DNA from: REEB95 sp035934995
GTDB taxonomy: Bacteria; Pseudomonadota; Alphaproteobacteria; ATCC43930; CGMCC-115725
Direction of reading: 5' to 3'
DNA length: 64,000 nucleotides
NCBI GenBank assembly: GCA_035934995.1
Contig: DASYXI010000020.1
Location: 1 to 64,000 of the forward strand
A model generated the notes under the pieces. That model had not been told where the DNA came from. It did not search any database and saw nothing but the letters and a program-made list of their open reading frames with translations. The translations under genes and the position numbers were made by a program. Positions 26,243 through 34,644 of the stretch are shown in pieces (position 1 is the first letter of the stretch; every line of letters begins with the position of its first letter).

Positions 26243-26485
26243 TTACTGTTCCCAGGCCGGCTTGCCGAGATAGACGTTCGACGGGCTGGTCGCCATACCG
26301 GTCAAAGCACCGGCGCCGGCGCCGATCGCCGCGCCTGCCAGAGGCGCGCCAACCAGCGCTCCGACCACGGCACCACCCGCCGCGCCGATACCGGCACCGG
26401 ACAGGCCTCGGTCACCCGGTGACGTGCCGCAAGCCGAAAGCAGCATCGCAGCCGCCACCATCACAACGCCAATACGCGAACCCAT
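26243..26485 (-). CDS. Small glycine-zipper lipoprotein
   Basis: An 80-residue protein with a lipoprotein signal (lipobox LSAC, Cys19) and a glycine-zipper segment: repeated GxxxG-type alanine/glycine pattern GAGIGAAGGAVVGALVGAPL and on to about residue 66. Such proteins (YMGG/OsmB/SlyB-like) sit in the outer membrane and often respond to envelope stress. Flanked by its own terminator; ATG 26485 follows AAGGGGACG. Confidence 0.8.
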   Translation of the reverse strand: MGSRIGVVMVAAAMLLSACGTSPGDRGLSGAGIGAAGGAVVGALVGAPLAGAAIGAGAGALTGMATSPSNVYLGKPAWEQ

Positions 26486-26635
26486 GGTTCCGTCCCCTTT
26501 TTGCTATGGGTGATGCATCCAACATGGTCGCCGATCATGGCGAAAACATGGATTTTGCAGGATCAATTCGTGACCGCGATTCCTGTTATTCGCCTTATAA
26601 ATCAAATACATAGCCGTAAGCGCCTGAATTGGGCC

Positions 26636-26660
26636 GAAAAATCCCACGCCTCGGCGCGGG
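26636..26660 (-). terminator. Intrinsic terminator overlapping the argG 3' border
   Basis: On the minus strand CCCGCGC pairs with GCGTGGG (one G:U), loop CGAG, followed by ATTTTTC. It starts 4 bases beyond the argG stop codon. The neighbouring 26486-26635 stretch is AT-rich, probably holding the lipoprotein promoter, with no gene. Confidence 0.75.
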
Positions 26661-26663
26661 AAC

Positions 26664-27896
<1,233 letters not shown>

Positions 27897-27948
27897 GGCG
27901 GCGCAGTATCGTGGAGCGCCGCGCGCGCGGCAAGTCTAGCGGTGCGAA

Positions 27949-29034
27949 CTAGGCACGCGCGATCCAGCCGCCGCCTAAGACACGGCCGCCGTCGTAAGCG
28001 ACGCAGGCCTGGCCCGGCGCCACGCCGAAAGCGGGCTCGTCGAGGATCGCCGTACCGCGGTCGCCGTCGAGCCGCAGCATGGCCGGAACCGGCGGCTGCG
28101 CCGAGCGCAGCTTAACCGCGACCCGAACGCCGGCGGCGGCCGGTGGCGCGGCCAGCCAATTGACCCGGTCGAACGGCACGTGGGTCGCGCCCAGGCTGGC
28201 GCGCGGCCCGACGACAACACGCCGCGTCGCGGGTTCGAGCCGGAGCACATAGAGCGGCTCCTCACCGGCAATGCCGATGCCCTTGCGCTGACCGACGGTG
28301 AAATGGATAACGCCGTCGTGGCGGCCGAGCAGGCGGCCGGTTTCGTCGACGATGTCGCCCGGCTCCGCCGCGCCCGGCCGCAGCTTCTCGATCAATTCGG
28401 CATAACGCCCCGACGGTACGAAGCAGATGTCTTGGCTATCAGGCTTCTGCGCCACCGGCAGCGCGAAGCGCGTCGCCAGGGTGCGGGTTTCGTCCTTGCT
28501 GAATTCGCCGAGCGGAAAACGCAGGAAATCGAGCTGCTGGCGCGTCGTGCGATAGAGGAAATAGCTCTGGTCGCGACCGGCATCGGCGGCGCCGTGCAAT
28601 TCCGGCCCGTCGAATCCCTCGACGCGGCGCGCATAATGGCCGGTAGCGAGCGCCCCGGCGCCCAGGTCGCGCGCCACCGCCAGCAGATCGCGGAACTTCA
28701 CCGTCTCGTTGCAGCGGACACACGGCACCGGCGTCGCACCGGCCAGATAGGAATCGGCGAAATCGTCGATTACGTCGGCGCGGAAGCGTCTCTCGTAATC
28801 CAGCACGTAATGCGGGATGCCGAGCGTCTCGGCGACGCGCGCGGCGTCATGGATATCCTGGCCGGCACAGCACGCGCCCTTGCGGCCGGTGGCCTGGCCG
28901 TGATCGTAAAGCTGGAGCGTGACGCCGACGACGTCGCAGCCGCGCTCGACCAGCAGCGCTGCCACGGTCGAGCTGTCGACGCCGCCCGACATGGCGACGA
29001 CGACGCGCGCCCCCGGAGCCAGCGCCGGATCCAT
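27949..29034 (-). CDS. mnmA: tRNA-specific 2-thiouridylase
   Basis: Thiolates U34 of tRNA Lys, Glu and Gln. It has 361 residues. The PP-loop is AMSGGVDSSTVAALL (about 14-28); catalytic cysteines lie in VPCVRCNETVKF and SQDICFVPSG, and TVGQRKGIGIAG marks the central domain. The start ATG 29034 overlaps the ferredoxin stop (TGATG), so it is translationally coupled to the isc operon. This is logical because IscS-type desulfurases supply the sulfur for this reaction. Confidence 0.96.
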   Translation of the reverse strand: MDPALAPGARVVVAMSGGVDSSTVAALLVERGCDVVGVTLQLYDHGQATGRKGACCAGQDIHDAARVAETLGIPHYVLDYERRFRADVIDDFADSYLAGATPVPCVRCNETVKFRDLLAVARDLGAGALATGHYARRVEGFDGPELHGAADAGRDQSYFLYRTTRQQLDFLRFPLGEFSKDETRTLATRFALPVAQKPDSQDICFVPSGRYAELIEKLRPGAAEPGDIVDETGRLLGRHDGVIHFTVGQRKGIGIAGEEPLYVLRLEPATRRVVVGPRASLGATHVPFDRVNWLAAPPAAAGVRVAVKLRSAQPPVPAMLRLDGDRGTAILDEPAFGVAPGQACVAYDGGRVLGGGWIARA

Positions 29035-29366
29035 CAGCCGTTCATCATGTTGCGCGTCGCCTGCGGCAGGCGGACGGTGAGACCGTCGAGCTCTTCGGTG
29101 ATCACGATCTGGCAGCCGAGGCGCGACGTCTTGGTCAGGCCGAAGGCGAGGTCGAGCATGTCTTCCTCGTCCTCGGTCGCGTCCTTCAGCAGTTCGTACC
29201 ATTCGGGCTCGATGACGACGTGACAGGTCGAGCAGGCCAGCGAGCCTTCGCACGCACCTTCGATGTCGACGTCGTTGCGATGGGCGATTTCCAGAACCGA
29301 CAGGCCGATCGGCGCATCCACCGTCTTGCGGGTGCCGTCGCGTTCGATAAACGTCATCTTAGGCAT
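29034..29366 (-). CDS. fdx: ISC-type 2Fe-2S ferredoxin
   Basis: A 110-residue adrenodoxin-type ferredoxin. The cluster ligands are CEGSLACSTC (about 39-48) and a later Cys in RLGCQIV (about 85), the ISC ferredoxin spacing. An acidic patch EDEEDMLD suits interaction with redox partners. In ISC assembly it supplies electrons for persulfide reduction. It lies 21 bases after the HscA-like remnant and overlaps mnmA. Confidence 0.95.
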   Translation of the reverse strand: MPKMTFIERDGTRKTVDAPIGLSVLEIAHRNDVDIEGACEGSLACSTCHVVIEPEWYELLKDATEDEEDMLDLAFGLTKTSRLGCQIVITEELDGLTVRLPQATRNMMNG

Positions 29367-29387
29367 CAGATCCGATCCACCATCCGT

Positions 29388-29834
29388 TCAAGATCGCGGC
29401 GAGGTTATACCAACCGCCGGCGACAAATCTTCGGCTATCCGCGCCGCACCCAATGCAGCCGCGTCCGCCCCGGACTCGTTCCCGGCCGCCGCCCGTTGCG
29501 TCACCACGCGCAAAACGGTCAACCCGGCCGCCTTGGCCGCGGTTTCGAGCGCCACACCGGCGCATCCGTCAGGTGTCGCGATCACGGCGTGCGTCACCGG
29601 CCGCGCCAACTGCTTTTCCGCCCGTGCCCGCAGTGCCAGCAGCATCGCATCGAGCGCCTGCCCGTTCGTCGTCAGCCGCCGCGCGCCGTCGGCGCCGGGC
29701 AGGATTTCGGCATTACCGCCAAGCGCAATCGCCACCGCGGCCGACAAAGCCGCCAAATCGATGCCGACCGCGGCGCCGGGCCCGTCGGCCGCGAGCGGAG
29801 CGCCCTCGGGCTCCTCGATCTGGAACAGCTTCAT
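29388..29834 (-). CDS. Truncated, degenerate HscA-like (Hsp70 ATPase domain) protein
   Basis: A 148-residue protein in the place where hscBA normally sits. The opening MKLFQIEEPEG matches HscA N-termini. VGIDLAALSAAVAIALGG aligns with the Hsp70 phosphate-1 loop (GIDLGTTNS in HscA), but the GTTN residues are lost. LRARAEKQLARPVTHAVIATP and GLTVLRVVTQRAAAG match the next Hsp70 segments (EPVTxAVITVPA and GLxVLRIxNEPTAAA). The protein then stops, lacking two thirds of the ATPase domain and the whole substrate domain. ATP hydrolysis is not expected. The frame is intact, so it may be expressed. The relationship is my alignment by eye. Confidence 0.65.
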   Translation of the reverse strand: MKLFQIEEPEGAPLAADGPGAAVGIDLAALSAAVAIALGGNAEILPGADGARRLTTNGQALDAMLLALRARAEKQLARPVTHAVIATPDGCAGVALETAAKAAGLTVLRVVTQRAAAGNESGADAAALGAARIAEDLSPAVGITSPRS

Positions 29835-29850
29835 CGCCGGGAATTGGGAT

Positions 29851-30189
29851 TTAGACGTGGAACGATTCGCCGCACCCGCACCGGCCTTTTTCATTCGGAT
29901 TGCGGAAGGTGAAGCCCGATTGGATCTTGTCCTCGACGTAGTCCATCTCGGTGCCGATGATGAACATGCTCGCCTTGGGATCGATCAGGATCGTGACGCC
30001 CTTGTCTTGCACGACCTCGTCGAGCTTGCCCTTCTCGTCGGCGTATTCGAGCGTGTAGGTCAGGCCCGAGCAGCCGCGGCTGCGCACGCCGATGCGGATG
30101 CCGGCCGACGGCTTGCCGCGTTGCGCCAGCAGCGCCTGAATGCGCTTGGCGGCCGCGTCGGTCACCGACATCGCCTGTCTCAAAGCCAT
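29851..30189 (-). CDS. iscA: Iron-sulfur assembly protein IscA
   Basis: A 112-residue A-type Fe-S carrier. The three conserved cysteines are present: RSRGCSGLTY (about 39) and GRCGCGESFHV near the C-terminus. ATG 30189 follows TTGGAGG; a TTG four codons earlier is less likely. It lies 15 bases after iscS. In a standard operon iscU would stand between these two genes, and none fits in this gap. Confidence 0.93.
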   Translation of the reverse strand: MALRQAMSVTDAAAKRIQALLAQRGKPSAGIRIGVRSRGCSGLTYTLEYADEKGKLDEVVQDKGVTILIDPKASMFIIGTEMDYVEDKIQSGFTFRNPNEKGRCGCGESFHV

Positions 30190-30204
30190 GCGAACCTCCA
30201 ACCC

Positions 30205-31416
30205 TTATGTAATGCCGGCGGCGTGGCTTGTCATCCGGTCGCCGGCGTGCAGCCGCAGAACAGCCGCCGCTAAGGTGTCCACGGCAAAATCGACTTCGGT
30301 GGCTGTGGTGAAGCGGCCGAGCCCGATGCGCAGCGACGACGACGCCAGTTCTTCACCAAGACCGAGCGCACGCAGGACATAAGATGGCTCGACTTCGGCG
30401 GCGGTGCAGGCCGAGCCGGTGGACAGCGCCAGGCCCGGGCAGGCAGCGATCAGATCGATCGCTTTAAGGCCCGGGAAACTCAGGTTGAGGTTGCCCGGCA
30501 AACGCCGCTCGGTGTTGCCGTTGACCACGGCGTCCGGGACCTTGGCGCGCAGCCCGGCGAGGAACCGCGTCCGCAAGGCTAACAGGCGTTGCGCCTCGCC
30601 GGCCATCTCGGCCTTGGCCAAGGCAGCAGCCTGGCCCAGCCCGACGATCAGCGGCACCGGCAGCGTGCCCGAGCGCATGCCGCGCTCCTGGCCACCGCCG
30701 TCGAACAACGGCTCGATCCGCGCGCGCGGCCGGCGGCGCAGGTAGAGCGCGCCGATGCCTTTCGGTCCGTAGATTTTGTGACCCGAGATCGACATCAGGT
30801 CGACGCCGAGATCGGCGACGTCGACCGCGATCTTGCCAACCGCCTGCGCCGCGTCGGTGTGGAACAGAGCGCCCCTGGCATGCGCCAGCGCGGCGATCTC
30901 CTTGATCGGCTGAATGACGCCGATCTCGTTGTGCGCCGCCATCACCGAGACGATCGCCGTCTTGTCGTCGATCGCGCGGGCGATGACGTCGAGATCGACC
31001 AGCCCGTCGCGGCCGACCGGCAGGATGGTGACGCGGAAACCGTCGCGCTCGAGCGCCTTGGCGCTTTCGAGCACGCATTTGTGCTCGGTCGCGAGCGTCA
31101 CCACACCGTCCTTGCCGAACTGGCGGTGGAAGCGCGCCGCGCCCTTGACCGCCATGTTGTTGGCCTCGGTCGCGCCCGACGTGAAGACGAGCTCGCGCGG
31201 ATCGGCGCCGATCAGATCGGCGAGTTGCGCGCGCGCCTGTTCGACCGCCTGCTCGGCCTCGCGGCCATAGGCGTGCGTGAGCGAATGCGGATTGCCGAAC
31301 TTCTCGGTAAACCACGGCACCATCGCCGCGACCACGCGCGGATCGCACGGCGTCGTCGCGTGGTTGTCGAGGTAAACCGGCGCCGCATTCGGCCGGCGGG
31401 CGATGGCGCCGGTCAT
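30205..31416 (-). CDS. iscS: Cysteine desulfurase IscS
   Basis: PLP enzyme releasing sulfur from cysteine as an enzyme persulfide. It has 403 residues. VYLDNHATTPCDPRV is the IscS opening, TSGATEANNMAVKG (about 75-88) binds PLP, SGHKIYGPKGIGALY contains the PLP Lys (about 213), and LSTGSACTAAEVEPSYVL carries the active Cys on its mobile loop (about 337). The start overlaps the preceding desulfurase by ATGA. It likely serves the Fe-S and MnmA pathways. Confidence 0.95.
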   Translation of the reverse strand: MTGAIARRPNAAPVYLDNHATTPCDPRVVAAMVPWFTEKFGNPHSLTHAYGREAEQAVEQARAQLADLIGADPRELVFTSGATEANNMAVKGAARFHRQFGKDGVVTLATEHKCVLESAKALERDGFRVTILPVGRDGLVDLDVIARAIDDKTAIVSVMAAHNEIGVIQPIKEIAALAHARGALFHTDAAQAVGKIAVDVADLGVDLMSISGHKIYGPKGIGALYLRRRPRARIEPLFDGGGQERGMRSGTLPVPLIVGLGQAAALAKAEMAGEAQRLLALRTRFLAGLRAKVPDAVVNGNTERRLPGNLNLSFPGLKAIDLIAACPGLALSTGSACTAAEVEPSYVLRALGLGEELASSSLRIGLGRFTTATEVDFAVDTLAAAVLRLHAGDRMTSHAAGIT

Positions 31417-32528
31417 GCGGCCGTCGCCCGCGTCCGGGCGTAGAGTGCACCCCACGCCTCGACCAGATGATCGATTTCGGCCACCGTCGTCCGCCAGCCC
31501 AGGCTGATGCGGATGGCGCACTCGGCCGCGCGCTCGGGCACGCCCATGGCGTCGAGCACATGGCTGCGCCGCACCTTGCCGGACGAACAGGCGGCCCCGG
31601 CGCTGACCATGACGCCGGCGAGATCGAGCGCCATCACCTGCGTCGCCGCCGGCACGCCGGGCATCGAAATGCAAATCGTGTTCGGCAGCCGCGGCGCCGT
31701 GGTGGCATAGATCACGGCGTCGGGCGCGACGGCGGCAAGCCGGTGCTCGGCCTCGACGCGCAGCGTTGCAACGGTCGCCCAGGCTGCAATGTCCGCCATG
31801 GCCGCATGGGCGGCGGCGCCAAAGCCGGCAATGCCGGGCACGTTTTCGGTCCCCGCACGCCGACCGCGTTCCTGCCCACCGCCGCGGATCAGCGGCACGA
31901 TGTCGAGGCCGCCGGCAATAACGAGAGCTCCAATACCCACGGGCCCGCCAAGCTTATGCGCCGACACGGTCATCAGATCGCAGCCGAGCCGCCGCATGTC
32001 GATCGCTTGGCGGCCGGCCCCCTGGACGGCGTCGCAATGCAGCAGCGCGCCGTACCGGTGCGCGATTTGCGCCGCTTCGGCGACTGGCTGGATGGCGCCG
32101 GTCTCGTTATTGGCAAAGAGGAGCGACACGAGCGCCGGACGCTTGTCGGCCGCCAGCAGCCGTTCCAATGCCGACAAATCGACGAGGCCGTCGCGCATCG
32201 CCGGGATGCGCGCCGCGTCCGGCGCATTGGCGAGGACGGAATCATGCTCGAGCGCCGACACCAAAACACGCCGATCGGGAAAGGCCCAGAGCGCCAGCGC
32301 ATTGGCTTCGGTGCCGCCGGCGGTGAACACCACTTCCTCGGGCCGCGCGCCGACCAGCGGCGCGACATCGGCGCGCGCAGATTCGACGAGGCGGCGTAGC
32401 GCGCGGCCGGCGCGGTGAACCGACGACGCGTTGCCGGCCGTCGCCAAAGCTTGCGCGACCGCGGCCGCGGCCGCGGGCCGCACGGGCGCGTTGGCATTCC
32501 AGTCGAGATAGGACAGTCGATCGGCCAC
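31413..32528 (-). CDS. Cysteine desulfurase-like PLP aminotransferase (second copy, NifS-like)
   Basis: A 371-residue class V aminotransferase beginning at GTG 32528. YLDWNANAPVRP replaces the usual D-N-A-A-T-T opening. It has the PLP motif TAGGTEANALAL, the Lys motif VSAHKLGGPVGIGAL and a shorter Cys loop VSAGAACSSGKVRRSHVL, so the catalytic residues are kept. The C-terminal loop is of the group II/NifS-variant type. It sits between iscR and iscS and is coupled to iscS by ATGA. Whether it is redundant or specialised is unknown. Confidence 0.9.
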   Translation of the reverse strand: MADRLSYLDWNANAPVRPAAAAAVAQALATAGNASSVHRAGRALRRLVESARADVAPLVGARPEEVVFTAGGTEANALALWAFPDRRVLVSALEHDSVLANAPDAARIPAMRDGLVDLSALERLLAADKRPALVSLLFANNETGAIQPVAEAAQIAHRYGALLHCDAVQGAGRQAIDMRRLGCDLMTVSAHKLGGPVGIGALVIAGGLDIVPLIRGGGQERGRRAGTENVPGIAGFGAAAHAAMADIAAWATVATLRVEAEHRLAAVAPDAVIYATTAPRLPNTICISMPGVPAATQVMALDLAGVMVSAGAACSSGKVRRSHVLDAMGVPERAAECAIRISLGWRTTVAEIDHLVEAWGALYARTRATAA

Positions 32529-32545
32529 GGTGGAAATCCGAGGCG

Positions 32546-33040
32546 TTATTGCGCCGCGATGGTCGGCGCGGTATCCGACGCGTCTTGTTGATCGGCGCGT
32601 TCGCGGTGCAGCGCGCCGCTGCGGCCCAACAGCCGGTTGGCGACGACGTCGGCGAGCGTGACCGAGCTCAGATAGAGCCGGATTTGGTTGCCCAACTCTT
32701 CCCATAGATCGTGCGTCAGGCAGCGGCTCTTGTTGCCGCTACAACCGATCGGCGCGCCGGGCGTGCAGCGGGTGGTGCGGATCGGCTCGTCGACCGCGAG
32801 AATGATGTCCGAGATGCGCGTGCCATCGGCACCGCGGGCCAGCAGATAGCCGCCGCCCGGCCCACGCACGCTCTTGACCAAACCGGCGCTGCGCAGCTTG
32901 GCAAAAAGCTGCTCGAGATAGGACAGCGAGATCAGTTGCCGTTCGGCGATCTCGGCCAGCGTGATCGGCGTGCCTTGCGCGTGTTTGGCGATGTCGACCA
33001 GCGCCATCACGGCATAGCGTCCCTTGGTGCTAAGTCTCAT
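32546..33040 (-). CDS. iscR: Fe-S cluster regulator IscR (Rrf2 family)
   Basis: A 164-residue transcription factor. The N-terminal winged helix starts MRLSTKGRYAVMALVDIAKH, then ISLSYLEQLFAKLRSAGLV and VRGPGGGYLLAR. The 2Fe-2S ligands are all there: RCTPGAPIGCSGNKSRCLTHD gives Cys about 92, 98 and 104 and the His ligand. It should sense cluster status and repress this operon, where an IscR-like site overlaps the promoter. Confidence 0.95.
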   Translation of the reverse strand: MRLSTKGRYAVMALVDIAKHAQGTPITLAEIAERQLISLSYLEQLFAKLRSAGLVKSVRGPGGGYLLARGADGTRISDIILAVDEPIRTTRCTPGAPIGCSGNKSRCLTHDLWEELGNQIRLYLSSVTLADVVANRLLGRSGALHRERADQQDASDTAPTIAAQ

Positions 33041-33058
33041 GTTCGTTCTCCGCGCCCG

Positions 33059-33772
33059 CTAAATCCGGCGACCCGGGCGCGCTGCGCGCGCCTCGGCCGG
33101 CACTTCCTCGGCAGGAAACTCCGCCTTCCGCTCCACCTCGGCCAGACGCTGTTTGAGGTAAGCGACTTCGTCCATCAGGCTGGCAACGCACCGCGCGATC
33201 GGATCGGGCAAGTCCTCGCAGGGCGTGCCGTATGGCAGGAATTCCTTGGGTACCTCGCGGCCGACGCCGATCGGTCGTGCCGGAATGCCGGCCACCGCTT
33301 CGCCCGGCGCCACTTCATGCAACACGACCGCGTTGGCGCCAACCCGCGCGCCAGCGCCGATCGTGAAGCCACCCAGGATCTTGGCGCCGGCACCGACAAT
33401 GACGCCGTCTTCGAGAGTCGGATGGCGCTTGCCGCGGCTGACGGTCGTGCCACCCAAGGTGACGCCCTGATAGAGCGTCACGTCGTCGCCGATTTCGGTG
33501 GTCTCTCCGATCACGATGCCGGCACCGTGATCGATGAACAGCCGGCGGCCGATCGTCGCCCCCGGATGGATTTCGATCAGTGTCAGGAACCGCGCCAGGT
33601 TCGATACGCAGCGGGCGACCACGAGCAGCCGGTGCCGCCACAGCCAGTTGGCGATGCGGTGGAATACCACCGCGTGAAAGCCGGGATAGGCGAGTGCGAT
33701 CTCGAGACGCGACCGCGCCGCCGGATCGAGCCGCAGGATCGTGTCAATTTCCTCGCGCAAAGCCTTCAACAT
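33059..33772 (-). CDS. cysE: Serine O-acetyltransferase
   Basis: Acetylates serine for cysteine synthesis. It has 237 residues with a left-handed beta-helix C-terminal half: HPGATIGRRLFIDHGAGIVIGETTEIGDDV-type hexapeptides with catalytic His (about 91), then VTLYQGVTLGGT and GAGAKILGG. A variable charged tail follows. ATG 33772 follows GGAGCC. It lies 18 bases before iscR on the same strand and is therefore the first gene of the isc operon, linking cysteine supply to the desulfurases. Confidence 0.95.
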   Translation of the reverse strand: MLKALREEIDTILRLDPAARSRLEIALAYPGFHAVVFHRIANWLWRHRLLVVARCVSNLARFLTLIEIHPGATIGRRLFIDHGAGIVIGETTEIGDDVTLYQGVTLGGTTVSRGKRHPTLEDGVIVGAGAKILGGFTIGAGARVGANAVVLHEVAPGEAVAGIPARPIGVGREVPKEFLPYGTPCEDLPDPIARCVASLMDEVAYLKQRLAEVERKAEFPAEEVPAEARAARPGRRI

Positions 33773-33862
33773 TTTGGGCTCCGGTTGATATATGATCCGC
33801 TCCGCCTGGGCGGGCCTGCCGCGGAAAGCCTGCCGCTGCACCTTGTCCGGTGCGGGGGCGAG

Positions 33863-33895
33863 ACTATATCTATCCCGAGTAGAATGGTCAACTTT
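33863..33895 (-). promoter_or_regulatory. isc operon promoter with overlapping IscR type-1-like site
   Basis: On the minus strand TTGACC (33891-33886) and TATAGT (33868-33863) are spaced by 17 bases. The 25-base stretch 33895-33871, covering the -35 and most of the spacer, matches 18 of 25 positions of the E. coli IscR type-1 consensus, with half-sites TTGACC and CTCGGG. That suggests repression by [2Fe-2S]-IscR of a cysE-led transcript. The match was counted by eye. Confidence 0.65.
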
Positions 33896-33971
33896 ACGGC
33901 CATTTTTGTTGTTAGGTCTGAAAGAATATGTGGTGTCAATCCCGAGCTTTTCACTGGGTTAAAGCTTCACG

Positions 33972-34634
33972 ATGCCCGAATTGGTTCTGACCGGCCCGGC
34001 GGGCCGGCTTGAGGCGCGCTACCACCCTTCGCGGATCGAGAACGCGCCGCTCGCACTGATCCTCCACCCCCATCCGCAGCATGGCGGCACCATGCACAAC
34101 AAGGTGGTCTACACCCTGTTTCACGCCTTTGCCCGGCAGGGGTTTTCGGCGCTGCGCTTCAATTTCCGCGGGGTCGGCAAGAGCCAAGGCACCTACGGCA
34201 GCGGCGAAGGCGAGCTGGCGGATGCCGCTGCGGCATTGGATTGGCTGCAGAACACCAATCCCGATGCCGAACAATGCTGGATCGCCGGCTTCTCGTTCGG
34301 CGCCTGGATCGCGCTGCAATTATTGGCGCGACGACCGGAATCGGACGCGTTCGTCGCGGTCGCGCCGCCGGTCAATCTGGTCGACTTCAATTTCCTGACG
34401 CGGCCGCCGGCCGCCGGTCTCATCGTCCAAGGCGACAAGGATCAGATCGTGGCACCCGACGGCGTCAGGGATCTGGCACAGCGTCTGCAAAAGCAGCGGG
34501 CACTCAAGATCGAATATCGTCCCGTTGCCGGCGCCGACCATTTCTTCACCGACCGTCTCGACACGTTGTCGGAAACCGTCGAAGGCTATATCGCCGCGCG
34601 GCTGCGCACGGCGCGGGCCACCGCCAAGGTCTGA
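33972..34634 (+). CDS. Alpha/beta hydrolase
   Basis: A 220-residue serine hydrolase fold protein. The oxyanion region LILHPHPQHGGTMHN (about 29-43) and FNFRGVGKSQG are typical of the dienelactone hydrolase-like COG2945 group. The nucleophile motif is GFSFGAW (Ser about 108), and the acid/His pair falls in GDKDQIV and ADHFF. The substrate is unknown. It is divergent from the isc operon; the 199-base spacer holds both promoters. Confidence 0.88.
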   Translation: MPELVLTGPAGRLEARYHPSRIENAPLALILHPHPQHGGTMHNKVVYTLFHAFARQGFSALRFNFRGVGKSQGTYGSGEGELADAAAALDWLQNTNPDAEQCWIAGFSFGAWIALQLLARRPESDAFVAVAPPVNLVDFNFLTRPPAAGLIVQGDKDQIVAPDGVRDLAQRLQKQRALKIEYRPVAGADHFFTDRLDTLSETVEGYIAARLRTARATAKV

Positions 34635-34644
34635 GCCGCCCGCG

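Noticed and set aside
31417..31674. 86-codon N-terminal extension of IscS
   Set aside because: It lies inside the preceding desulfurase gene. ATG 31416 gives the standard IscS N-terminus and an ATGA overlap.
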